41,074 nucleotides of DNA, taken from contig JANXDW010000035.1 in the NCBI GenBank assembly GCA_025058515.1, positions 1 through 41,074 on the forward strand. Direction: 5' to 3'. Made by a program: the position numbers and the translations under genes. Below are positions 33,601 to 40,638 of the stretch, piece by piece. The notes under the pieces were generated by a model, which was not told where the DNA came from, did no database searches, and worked only from the letters and a program-made list of their open reading frames with translations. The DNA is from Aigarchaeota archaeon (GTDB lineage: Archaea > Thermoproteota > Nitrososphaeria_A > Caldarchaeales > Wolframiiraptoraceae). Numbering within the stretch: the stretch's first letter is position 1; each line of letters begins with the position of its first letter.

Positions 33601-34093
33601 AGCTCCAGGATTCACAGATGAGCAGATTATTGCTCAGATAGATGCAGCTCTTGAAGAAAGACCTCATGAGAAGGCTATAGTTTTTGCATGCAATTGGTGC
33701 TCCTACGCTGGAGCAGACCAAGCAGGTATAGAGAAGCTACAGTATCCTCCGAGTTCAAGAGTGATTAGAACCATGTGCTCTGCAAGAGTATCGCAGAAGT
33801 TTATCATGCGAGCATTCGAGAAAGGTGCAGCAGTAGTTATGGTTACAGGATGCTGGCCACAGGACTGCCACTATAACTACGCTAACCTCAATACAGAGAA
33901 GAGATTTAAGCAGTGGAGAAAGCTGCTTGAAGCTAGAGGAATAAACCCTGAGAGATTAATACTTCACTGGAATAGTGCAGCGGAGAGTAAGAGGTGGGCG
34001 GCGAAGATGAAAGAAGTAGATGAGTTGATTAAGAAAATACCTAGAGAAGAGATTATTGAGACTGTACAGAAGATAGGAGGTGGAAAGAAGTGA
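30686..34093 (+). CDS. hdrA: HdrA-HdrA-ferredoxin-MvhD fusion protein
   Basis: 1135-aa flavin/Fe-S protein, TTG start with GGAGGTG about 8 nt upstream. Module 1 (1-445): FAD motif GGGIAG at 9, L-D-K-N-F-P-T-L-D-C near 45, a cluster motif at Cys104/107/110/114, a second Cys set at 161-172, and C-V-G-S-R-D (251) with Y-C-S-R-F-C-C (262). Module 2 (446-910): HdrA N-domain opening V-F-V-C-H-C-G-S-N (449), second FAD motif GGGVAG (591), G-C-V-G-S-R (732) and C-S-R-F-C-C (743). Then two ferredoxin motifs (Cys926-936 and 956-966) and an MvhD domain (993-1100; Cys1002, 1005, 1031, 1056, 1061). This equals a QmoA-like plus QmoB-like fusion. It is probably the flavin hub of a heterodisulfide reductase-type complex. 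Confidence 0.9.
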   Translation: MPDEVLVIGGGIAGIQCSLDLANAGVKVVLVEKTPTIGGKMAILDKNFPTLDCSICIEAPKMSEVGKHPNIELLTLAEVVNVEKDGGDYVVEIYQKPRYVTSECSRCGLCVDVCPVLLKNEFDYGMAARKAIYTPIPQSEPGAYVIDIDNCLNKPPNYLPCDRCIQVCGPKCIDFFMKPKLIKKKVKAIIVATGFEVFDATRIPDYSYGVHPDVLTSIEYERLLQSTGPSGGEIVKPSNGKHPESILFILCVGSRDPRYNRYCSRFCCMYTIKQAVQTKEHGIKNVDILYMDIRAYGKGFDGFYKRARDEGIVFIKGRAGRVIPNGDKLKVRYENILEGRMEEKEYDMVVLAVASEPPPDLAKLAKILGVELDEDGFIKTIPVRGKMVATTREGIFACGGASGPKDIADSVTEGGAAASAALEYVKEKSWPQEEYKETIPTEGEVRVGVFVCHCGSNIAGVADVKRLAEEAAKIPGVVHSEDLRFACAGVYTKYIEQVIREKNINRLVVAACSPKTHTTVFTGAAMRAGLNPYLFEMANIRNLDTWVHAAYPKEATEKALDMIKMAVAKAKLMKPLYVVKLPVTRRALVVGGGVAGMAAATSLARQGFETYLVEKESQLGGLVRYLDTIAPEEIRASDLLEEMERELYNSGVKVILGAKIESVSGYIGNFMVNLSNGMKLDVGAIIMATGAKVYQPHGELQPNGGQVITSLDLEEIFKNGGNPDAKKVVFIGCVGSRYDSKGCSRFCCQVMIKQAIKLREMGKNVFVLYKDIRTYSRKAEELYEKARALGVRFIKYDPEKKPEEVIKIEDNIVHVRDELLGEEISIPADLVVLNVGLVPNDEINSIAEQLKIARDEAGFLLELHPKLGPVESMVGGVFLAGAAQNPKDVREAITQGLAAAAKASALLAKDTIDKEPLMPRINYDKCTYCQRCVQVCTFSALRGELRKSLELISALCQGCGNCSAECMVGAMEAPGFTDEQIIAQIDAALEERPHEKAIVFACNWCSYAGADQAGIEKLQYPPSSRVIRTMCSARVSQKFIMRAFEKGAAVVMVTGCWPQDCHYNYANLNTEKRFKQWRKLLEARGINPERLILHWNSAAESKRWAAKMKEVDELIKKIPREEIIETVQKIGGGKK

Positions 34094-35235
34094 GTAAAGC
34101 TCTTCTAGTAAACATTGAGCTAATGGAGAAGATGGCACAATTAACATCTAATGTTGCAGACTACTGCTACCAATGTGGAACCTGCACAGCATCATGTCCA
34201 TTCAACATCTTAAAACCCGATACATTAAACCCTAGGAAGATTGTCAGGAGAGCTCTACTTGGATTACCCTACGATGATGGAAGCTTATGGCTATGTTCTA
34301 CATGCGGTTTATGTGAAGTAAAGTGTCCATGGAGTATAAGAATTCCCGAAGTAGTAAGAGGTTATAGACAATTAGCATCAGAGAGTAGAAAGATCCCTCA
34401 AAAACTTGAAGAGATTCTATGGATGATCTATGAAGATGGAACAGCTTTCCCTGGATCTAGTATTGAGAGAACTGTATGGACAGAAGGTTTAAAGATTAAA
34501 GATGCCTCTAGAGAGAAGGTAAAAGTCCTCTTATACATTGGATGCGCAGTATCATTTGATAAGAGGTTGCAGAAGATTGCTAAATCTTTAGTAAATATAC
34601 TCTCTAAAGTAGGAGTAGATTTCGGGATACTTGGAAGAGAAGAGAAGTGTTGTGGAGACGTAGTATACAATATTGGGGAAGATGCTTTTCTAGAAGAACT
34701 AGCTACACAGAATATAGAGAGATTTAACAAGACAGGTGCAGAAGTCATCATCGCAATCTCCCCTCACTCTGCACATATGTTCAAGCGAATATATCCAAAA
34801 TATGGATTAAAGATACCTTCACAACATTATATTGAGTTTATAGCAGACCTAATTGAGAAAGATAAGATTAGGTTAGAGAAGCCTGTAGATGGCTTAGTCA
34901 CAATCCACGACCCCTGCTATCTTGGAAGATACTTGAAGATCTACGATGAGCCTAGAAAAATACTATCAAGTATACCTGGTTTAGAGATAATCGAGATGAA
35001 GGATAATAAAGAGAATGCAGTTTGTTGTGGAAGTGGGGGAGGTAGGCACTTCTTAGAAGTACATGGGGAAAGACTTAGCCACTACAGAGTAATGGAGGCA
35101 GCTGAGACAGGCGCTAAGATCATGGTAGCTCCATGTCCATTCTGTATACAAAATTTCGAGGATAGCGTGAAAGTAAAGAGACTAGATATAAATGTAAAGG
35201 ATATAATCGAGTTGGTCAACTTATCTGTAAGCTGA
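34090..35235 (+). CDS. hdrD: HdrD-like (HdrC-HdrB fusion) Fe-S protein
   Basis: 381 aa; the GTG start overlaps the hdrA stop in a GTGA. The N-terminal HdrC-like part has two [4Fe-4S] motifs, Cys26/29/32/36 and Cys69/72/75/79. The C-terminal HdrB-like part has two CCG regions. The second is complete: Cys276, Cys312-Cys313, Cys349-x2-Cys352 (CX35CCX35CXXC). The first keeps Cys152 and Cys187-Cys188, but the CxxC is replaced by S-P-H-S (224-227), so only one noncubane cluster is expected. In known Hdr enzymes such clusters reduce a disulfide; relatives act on other acceptors. Soluble, with no membrane helix. Partner of the HdrA fusion and EtfAB by context. Confidence 0.9.
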   Translation: MSKALLVNIELMEKMAQLTSNVADYCYQCGTCTASCPFNILKPDTLNPRKIVRRALLGLPYDDGSLWLCSTCGLCEVKCPWSIRIPEVVRGYRQLASESRKIPQKLEEILWMIYEDGTAFPGSSIERTVWTEGLKIKDASREKVKVLLYIGCAVSFDKRLQKIAKSLVNILSKVGVDFGILGREEKCCGDVVYNIGEDAFLEELATQNIERFNKTGAEVIIAISPHSAHMFKRIYPKYGLKIPSQHYIEFIADLIEKDKIRLEKPVDGLVTIHDPCYLGRYLKIYDEPRKILSSIPGLEIIEMKDNKENAVCCGSGGGRHFLEVHGERLSHYRVMEAAETGAKIMVAPCPFCIQNFEDSVKVKRLDINVKDIIELVNLSVS

Positions 35236-35244
35236 GGTATCGAT

Positions 35245-36222
35245 ATGAGTGGAGAGTTTAAAGGTATATGGGTATACTTAGAGAGACGTGGAGACCAGAT
35301 TATCGATCCATCTATTGAAGTCTTGGGGAAAGCACGTGAACTAGCTGAGAAAAGTAGAGATGAGATAGTAGGCATAATTCTAGGATATAGAGGTTTAGAT
35401 AAATTAGGAGAAGTAGCGATACAATATGGTTCAGATAAGGTTTACATAATTGAAGACCCCGTTCTTGAAGAATATTCAACCATACCATATGCAGAAGCTA
35501 TCTCAAGAGCTCTAACAAAATATAAACCAAATATAATACTCTATCCAGCTACTAGAAATGGTAGAGATCTAGCTGGAAGAATCTCTGCAAAGCTTAACTT
35601 AGGATTGTCGGCAAATACAGTTTGGCTAGATATCTCTAGTGATGGAGTCCTTCTAGCAGGAGTTCCTGGATTCGGAGGAGCAATTATGGCTGTTACTAAA
35701 TGCTTAACTAGACCACAGATGGCAACTGTTAGACCAGGAGTATTCCCTAAACCTCAACTAGACCCTTCTAGAAGAGGTTCTGTGGAGAGAATAGATGTAG
35801 GAAAGATCCCTGAACCTAAAATTAGAGTAGTTGAAAGAACATTCTATGAAGTTGAAGATATAAGTAAGGCAGAGGCAATAGTGGTTGCGGGAGTAGGATT
35901 AAGAGATAATGTAGAGATTGTGAAAAAGTTAGCAGAAGAATTGGGATGGAAGTTTGGAGCAACGAGACCTCTCTCAGATGAAGGTCTCGTTCCTAGAGAT
36001 ATCTTTATCGGAGCAACTGGAAAAGTCGTCAAACCTAAGATAGCTTTAATCATAGGGGTAAGCGGGGCCGCACACTTCATATCAGGTATAACTGGTGCAG
36101 AGAAGATAATCTCAATAAATATCGATCCAGAAGCACCCATTCACAGTTACTCAGATTACTCTGTAACTGGAGATGGATACAAGATAGTTCCAAAATTATT
36201 AGAGAAGATAAGGGGTGAGTAA
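35245..36222 (+). CDS. etfA: Electron transfer flavoprotein subunit alpha
   Basis: 325-aa alpha subunit that binds FAD. The N-terminal alpha/beta domain (about 5-190) is followed by the FAD domain with V-V-A-G-V-G-L-R, the A-T-R-P-L-S-D-E-G block, G-A-T-G-K-V-V-K-P, G-V-S-G-A-A-H-F and I-N-I-D-P-E-A-P-I. A G-A-G-G or G-A-L-G insertion seen in many relatives is absent. The ATG at 35245 has GAGGT about 6 nt upstream and lies 9 nt after hdrD. No ETF:quinone oxidoreductase, FixC or FixX is nearby; the redox partner is inferred to be the HdrA/HdrD pair. Confidence 0.94.
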   Translation: MSGEFKGIWVYLERRGDQIIDPSIEVLGKARELAEKSRDEIVGIILGYRGLDKLGEVAIQYGSDKVYIIEDPVLEEYSTIPYAEAISRALTKYKPNIILYPATRNGRDLAGRISAKLNLGLSANTVWLDISSDGVLLAGVPGFGGAIMAVTKCLTRPQMATVRPGVFPKPQLDPSRRGSVERIDVGKIPEPKIRVVERTFYEVEDISKAEAIVVAGVGLRDNVEIVKKLAEELGWKFGATRPLSDEGLVPRDIFIGATGKVVKPKIALIIGVSGAAHFISGITGAEKIISINIDPEAPIHSYSDYSVTGDGYKIVPKLLEKIRGE

Positions 36223-36226
36223 ATTG

Positions 36227-37015
36227 ATGCATATAATAGTTTGTATGAAAGTTACTCCAAAGCCTGAGCAGGTTAAGCTTGACCCTGTAACAAAAACCAT
36301 TATTAGAGAAGGTGTAGAGAACGAGATAAATCCTGCAGATAAGAATGCTCTAGAAGCTGCATTACAATTAAAGGAGAAACATAATTGTAAAGTTACTGTT
36401 ATTGGGATGGGGCCACCTATATGGGAGTCTTTTATGAAGCTTGCTGTAGCTATGGGTGCAGATGATGCAGTCCTAATATCTGATAAAGCATTCGCAGGAG
36501 CGGATACACTTGCAACTAGTAGAACTCTTGCAGAAGCTATTAAAAAAATAGGAGAATACCACATTATACTATGTGGAGAAGAATCGAGCGATGCTGGAAC
36601 AGGTCATGTTCCTCCAAGTATTGCAGAATTCTTGAATATTCCTCAGATAACATTTGTAAGCAACGTCGAGATCGTGGACGGTAAGATAAGAGCTAAGAGA
36701 GTACTTGAAGGAGCTTATGAAATAATTGAATGTGAACCCCCAGTACTCTTATCTATTGAGTATGGCTCGAATACTCCAAGATTCCCAGACTTTAGGAGGA
36801 AGAGATGGGTAGATAAAGAGTTTAAACTCAAAATCTTAAACATAAAAGATTTAGAGTTGAGAGAAGAAGAAGTAGGGTTGAAGGGTAGTAGAAGTATCGT
36901 AGAAGAATTAAGAGAGATGAGTTTAAAAGAGAGGGCTAGGCAGAAGATATCAGGTACAGAAGAAGAGATTGCATCTCAGATACTAGAGATCATTAGACCG
37001 TATATCAAGAAGTAA
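36227..37015 (+). CDS. etfB: Electron transfer flavoprotein subunit beta
   Basis: 262-aa beta subunit. The start M-H-I-I-V-C-M-K-V-T-P matches the family opening; the ATG at 36227 has GGTGA about 8 nt upstream. An in-frame GTG at 36215 overlaps etfA and is less likely. The nucleotide-binding region includes A-D-D-A-V-L-I-S-D and G-E-E-S-S-D-A-G-T-G-H-V-P-P. The N-T-P-R-F-P segment resembles the N-x-P-R-x-P found in bifurcating-type Etf proteins, suggestive but not proof. Last gene of the kor-hdr-etf run. Confidence 0.93.
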   Translation: MHIIVCMKVTPKPEQVKLDPVTKTIIREGVENEINPADKNALEAALQLKEKHNCKVTVIGMGPPIWESFMKLAVAMGADDAVLISDKAFAGADTLATSRTLAEAIKKIGEYHIILCGEESSDAGTGHVPPSIAEFLNIPQITFVSNVEIVDGKIRAKRVLEGAYEIIECEPPVLLSIEYGSNTPRFPDFRRKRWVDKEFKLKILNIKDLELREEEVGLKGSRSIVEELREMSLKERARQKISGTEEEIASQILEIIRPYIKK

Positions 37016-37060
37016 GGTAATACATAATAGTCTCAACTCACTTACTTTTATTTGAGTAGG

Positions 37061-37744
37061 ATGCATAATAATACTATAATAGCTGTTTGGGAAGGAGTTG
37101 ATGGAGCTGGGAAGACAACCTTATTGAAGAAGACTATAGAGATACTTAAATCGATGAACTTTAAGACTCTCTCATACAAGACTCCAAGTGATACGCCTAC
37201 TGGAGTATTTGCAAAGAAGTATGGGAATAGACTTGACATAGACCACCTAACCCGTATGCTCCTCTTCTTATCCAACACCTCAGACGACTCATCCAAGATG
37301 AAGAGAGAGATCCAATTAAACAACCCAGACTACTATTTTATCGATAGATACTATCTCTGCTCTATAGTATATGGGCTAGCACTATCGAAACTCAGAGGAG
37401 AAGATATCGATAATAGAGAACTTATACAGTTTATCGAGTATATTGAGAAAGTCGGGTCAAAAGTCTTTCTGAAACCAGATATCTATATAATAGTCGATGT
37501 AAGTGAAGAAGTTAGGAGAAGTAGGTTAAGAGAAAAAGAGAGTCAGGGAGGTATTGAAGAAGAGATAGAGAGAGATGTAAGATTGCAAGAGATGGTGAGA
37601 CAGTTCTATAAAGCTTTCCACGATCTTAGAAGATTAGAGACTTTATGGATAGAGAATGTTGAAGGAAAGCTGGAAGAGAATGCTCAGAAGGTAGTAAGCA
37701 AGCTTTTAGAATTAAAGAAGACTTACAGAATACCTTTAAGTTAG
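37061..37744 (+). CDS. tmk: Thymidylate kinase
   Basis: 227-aa P-loop kinase converting dTMP to dTDP. The Walker A motif is G-V-D-G-A-G-K-T-T at about residues 12-20, the D-R-Y motif I-D-R-Y-Y-L-C is near residue 93, and a lid region rich in Arg/Glu (R-R-S-R-L-R-E-K-E) is near residue 158. ATG 37061 is chosen; an in-frame TTG at 37052 also exists. It lies 45 nt after etfB and begins a separate group with thpR and cca. Confidence 0.92.
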   Translation: MHNNTIIAVWEGVDGAGKTTLLKKTIEILKSMNFKTLSYKTPSDTPTGVFAKKYGNRLDIDHLTRMLLFLSNTSDDSSKMKREIQLNNPDYYFIDRYYLCSIVYGLALSKLRGEDIDNRELIQFIEYIEKVGSKVFLKPDIYIIVDVSEEVRRSRLREKESQGGIEEEIERDVRLQEMVRQFYKAFHDLRRLETLWIENVEGKLEENAQKVVSKLLELKKTYRIPLS

Positions 37745-37764
37745 CTAAGATAATATGGAGAGCG

Positions 37765-38340
37765 ATGGCTCAGTTAACTCGTACATTTATTGCAGTAGAT
37801 TTCGATAACCCGCTAATAGTTAGTAGAGTACAAGACATACAGAAGGAGTTAAGAGAATCAGGAATTATAGCTAAAGATGTTGAGCCAGAGAACCTCCATT
37901 TAACAATATGGTTCTTAGGAGAGCTTACAGAAGACAAGCTCAAAATATTACTTGAAGAAGTGAATAAGATCTATTTTAAAGAATTTGAATTAAGAATTAG
38001 AGGATTAGGATATTTTCCAGGAGGGAATAGGATAAACGTCATCTGGCTAGGGGTTGAAGATCCAGAGAATATGTTGAAGAATATTCTTGAACAATTATTG
38101 AATTATCTTGGAAAGAAAGGGTTTAAGTATGATGAGAGAGGTTTCACTCCTCACCTAACAATAGCTAGAGTAAAGTATATTCAAGATAAGCAGAGAGCTC
38201 TAAAGATAATACAGAGTTTAAAGTATGTGGAGGTCGGGACCCAGCTCATATCATCTGTAAAAGTTAAGAAGAGTATTCTCACTAGTAAAGGACCAATCTA
38301 TAGCGACCTAGTCGTTGTAGAAGCGGGGAAGAAGTCTTGA
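37765..38340 (+). CDS. thpR: RNA 2',3'-cyclic phosphodiesterase (ThpR/LigT)
   Basis: 191-aa 2H-phosphoesterase that opens 2',3'-cyclic phosphates on RNA ends. It has two H-x-T-x motifs: H-L-T-I near residue 45 and H-L-T-I near residue 131. The ATG at 37765 has GGAG about 5 nt upstream. Its stop overlaps the cca start by 4 nt (TTGA). The thpR-cca pair recurs in archaea and fits RNA-end or tRNA processing. Confidence 0.94.
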   Translation: MAQLTRTFIAVDFDNPLIVSRVQDIQKELRESGIIAKDVEPENLHLTIWFLGELTEDKLKILLEEVNKIYFKEFELRIRGLGYFPGGNRINVIWLGVEDPENMLKNILEQLLNYLGKKGFKYDERGFTPHLTIARVKYIQDKQRALKIIQSLKYVEVGTQLISSVKVKKSILTSKGPIYSDLVVVEAGKKS

Positions 38341-39725
38341 CAATAGATGATGTGATCCAAGAAGCACTCAAAATTTATAAGCCTACTTTAAGAGAAGAAG
38401 AAGCTCTCCTAGAAATAGCAGATAAGATAATAAGTGAAGTTGGAAGAGAATCTTCAGGATATTCAGGAATTCTTAAAACTTCTCTAGAAGGATCTCTAGC
38501 TAAGAGAACTTGGGTTAGAGGACGAGAAGAAGTAGATGTATTCGTACACTTCTATCCAACTATTCCACACGATGAGATGGAGAGTAAGATAATAGATCTC
38601 GGGTTCAAGGTCTTAGAGAAGTTGGGTGGAAAACCGAGGCTCATGTATGCAGACCACCCCTACGTTGAGAGCAGGCTAGAGAATGTTGTAGTGAATATTG
38701 TTGCATGTTATAGTGTTGAGCCACCTAACTGGATTAGCGCAACAGATAGAACCCCCTACCATACAAGATACATTCTCGAGAAGATGGATCAATCTTTAAG
38801 AGATGATGCTAGGTTGATGAAGGCTTTCATGATCGGGTGTAATGTGTATGGAGCGGAGATAAAGATTAGAGGATTTAGTGGATATCTCGCAGAGCTCCTC
38901 ATCTTAAACTATAATGGTTTCAAGAATGCTTTAGAAGCGATCTCTAATTGGAGACCGCCGATAATAATTGACATCGAAGGTTACTATAACTCATATAGTG
39001 AAGTATTGAGTTTATTCCCGAAACAAAGCTTAATCGTTATAGATCCAGTAGATAAGTTTAGAAATGTAGCTTCAGCTGTATCAGAAGAAAGACTGTACGA
39101 ACTCATCCTAGCTTCAAAACTCTTCTTGAGATCTCCAAGTTTAAAATTCTTCAAAGTAGGGAGACATCTTCCTAAACGCTCTAATCTAGAAAAGAAGACT
39201 AGAAATAGAAACTTCATCGCGGTATTCTTTAGGTTATCAAAGTCGAAGCCTCCTGACATACTGTGGGGAGAGATCAAGAAGAGTGAGCAGGGTATTAAGA
39301 GATCGCTTGAGAAGAATGGTTTTAGAATATATAGAACAGCGTCTTGGACAGATGAAGAGAAGAATTGCCTAATAATACTTGAATTAGAATATAGTATGCT
39401 CCCCCGTATAATTATTCATGAAGGTCCACCAGTAACCCATCCAAATGTGTTAGAATTTATAGATGAGTGGAGTAGGAGGGAAGAGAAGGTCGCAGGTCCA
39501 TGGATCTCTGGATCTAGATTATATGTTCTCAAGAAGAAGCAGCTAATCGATGTCAAGAAGATATTGAAGAGAGATATAGAGGAGGGGAGAGTAGCATTAG
39601 CTAAAGGATTGGCTGAAGATATTAAGAATGGTAGAATATTTACATCGATTGAAAGATTGATGAAGTATAAACAGCTCTCAGTCTTTCTTGGAGAATTTCT
39701 AGATGGTAAGCCTCCATATCTGTGA
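38337..39725 (+). CDS. cca: CCA-adding enzyme (archaeal class I)
   Basis: 462-aa nucleotidyltransferase that adds CCA to tRNA 3' ends, required because none of the three tRNA genes here encodes CCA. The catalytic site is G-S-L-A-K-R-T near residue 49 with acidic residues in E-E-V-D-V-F-V. A K-A-F-M-I-G segment and the R-G-F-S-G-Y-L-A-E-L block follow, then a C-terminal RNA-binding region; length is normal. The TTG start is coupled to the thpR stop. Confidence 0.95.
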   Translation: MTIDDVIQEALKIYKPTLREEEALLEIADKIISEVGRESSGYSGILKTSLEGSLAKRTWVRGREEVDVFVHFYPTIPHDEMESKIIDLGFKVLEKLGGKPRLMYADHPYVESRLENVVVNIVACYSVEPPNWISATDRTPYHTRYILEKMDQSLRDDARLMKAFMIGCNVYGAEIKIRGFSGYLAELLILNYNGFKNALEAISNWRPPIIIDIEGYYNSYSEVLSLFPKQSLIVIDPVDKFRNVASAVSEERLYELILASKLFLRSPSLKFFKVGRHLPKRSNLEKKTRNRNFIAVFFRLSKSKPPDILWGEIKKSEQGIKRSLEKNGFRIYRTASWTDEEKNCLIILELEYSMLPRIIIHEGPPVTHPNVLEFIDEWSRREEKVAGPWISGSRLYVLKKKQLIDVKKILKRDIEEGRVALAKGLAEDIKNGRIFTSIERLMKYKQLSVFLGEFLDGKPPYL

Positions 39726-39750
39726 TTAGGTCTCTTAATCTATATAATAG

Positions 39751-39758
39751 TTTAAAAA
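39751..39758 (+). promoter_or_regulatory. TATA box of COG2112-type kinase gene
   Basis: TTTAAAAA centred 26 nt before the ATG at 39781. It predicts a leaderless mRNA and so picks ATG 39781 over GTG 39775. Confidence 0.65.
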
Positions 39759-39780
39759 GATTCTCTATAGATAAGTGGAA

Positions 39781-40554
39781 ATGAGTAATGAGGACGTTGA
39801 GTCAACAATAAGTCTTAGAGATCTACACGATAGTAAAGAGCTCATAGCTCAACTAGCCTATCCTTCTCATGAAGTTGAGTATGGATTAATGATACTCCGA
39901 GAATTAGAGCATATCCAAGTTGAATCAATATATATTGTAAGAGAGCCTAAGATATCTTTAAGATTTCTCGGGAAAGGTTACAGAGGAGTAATACTGAAAG
40001 TCTCTTATAGAGGTATCCCTTCTATCGTCAAGATTCTTAGAACAGATTCAACTATAAGTTCGCTTAGAAGAGAAGCAGAGATGATAAAGTTTGCCAACTC
40101 TATATTTATCGGACCAAGACTCTATGATTACTCAGAACACACAATACTGATGGAATACATCGATGGAGTAAACATGGAGCAGTGGTTAGATGCTCTCAAC
40201 GAAGATGATAAACATTCTCTCGTAAAGATTTTAAGAGAGGTCTTTGAACAAGCTAGGAAAATGGATGAGATCAATCTAGACCATGGAGAGCTGAGCAACC
40301 CTAGAAAACATGTGCTTATTAAAAGAGATCTATCTTTAAAAATTATAGACTTCGGTAAAGCTAGCGTAAGTCATAAACCTAAGAACGTTACATCAATATT
40401 CAGCTACATTATATATGGGCAGCATAGTGGAAAGCTCTTACGGATGCTACAGGTAGAAGAACCACCGATAGATGTTATCAAGATGTATAAAGAGAAGCGT
40501 GATAAAGAATGCTTTGAGAAGATTATTGAGAGATTGAACTTAAAAGATGTGTAA
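39781..40554 (+). CDS. Predicted Ser/Thr protein kinase (COG2112 type)
   Basis: 257-aa archaeal kinase-fold protein. It has a glycine loop G-K-G-Y-R-G (65-70), ATP-binding Lys84 in S-I-V-K-I-L, Glu98/Glu100 in R-R-E-A-E, a catalytic loop L-D-H-G-E-L-S-N (166-173) and the metal-binding D-F-G at 190-192. The first 55 residues form a helical extension that looks like a winged-helix or small partner-binding domain. The Asp-His-Gly arrangement in place of His-Arg-Asp is typical of this atypical kinase branch. Substrate unknown; separate promoter, 55 nt after cca. Confidence 0.85.
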   Translation: MSNEDVESTISLRDLHDSKELIAQLAYPSHEVEYGLMILRELEHIQVESIYIVREPKISLRFLGKGYRGVILKVSYRGIPSIVKILRTDSTISSLRREAEMIKFANSIFIGPRLYDYSEHTILMEYIDGVNMEQWLDALNEDDKHSLVKILREVFEQARKMDEINLDHGELSNPRKHVLIKRDLSLKIIDFGKASVSHKPKNVTSIFSYIIYGQHSGKLLRMLQVEEPPIDVIKMYKEKRDKECFEKIIERLNLKDV

Positions 40555-40585
40555 AGTATCTTTGAGATTGTTTAGAATAGGTATG

Positions 40586-40594
40586 TTTTTATAC
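40586..40594 (+). promoter_or_regulatory. TATA box of MTHFS-domain gene
   Basis: TTTTTATAC region predicts a start near 40616, overlapping the palindrome at 40601-40617. The coding start is ATG 40639. Confidence 0.5.
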
Positions 40595-40600
40595 CTCGCC

Positions 40601-40617
40601 TCTAGAATCGTTCTAGA
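40601..40617. promoter_or_regulatory. Palindrome at predicted transcription start (candidate operator)
   Basis: Perfect 7-bp inverted repeat TCTAGAA-TCG-TTCTAGA, starting about 6 nt after the TATA element and covering the predicted start. Binding there would block RNA polymerase loading. The role is inferred from position and symmetry. Confidence 0.45.
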
Positions 40618-40638
40618 AGATAGTTAAACGTGTTCGAG

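Noticed and set aside
30686-34093. Reading the hdrA gene as part of a methanogenesis heterodisulfide reductase
   Set aside because: No Mcr, Mtr or hydrogenase genes are present, and the HdrB-like partner has a degenerate CCG motif, so CoM-S-S-CoB is not a supported substrate.
37021-37056. Hairpin terminator after etfB (ACTCA / TGAGT)
   Set aside because: Only a 5-bp stem with a long loop and no T run after it; too weak to call.
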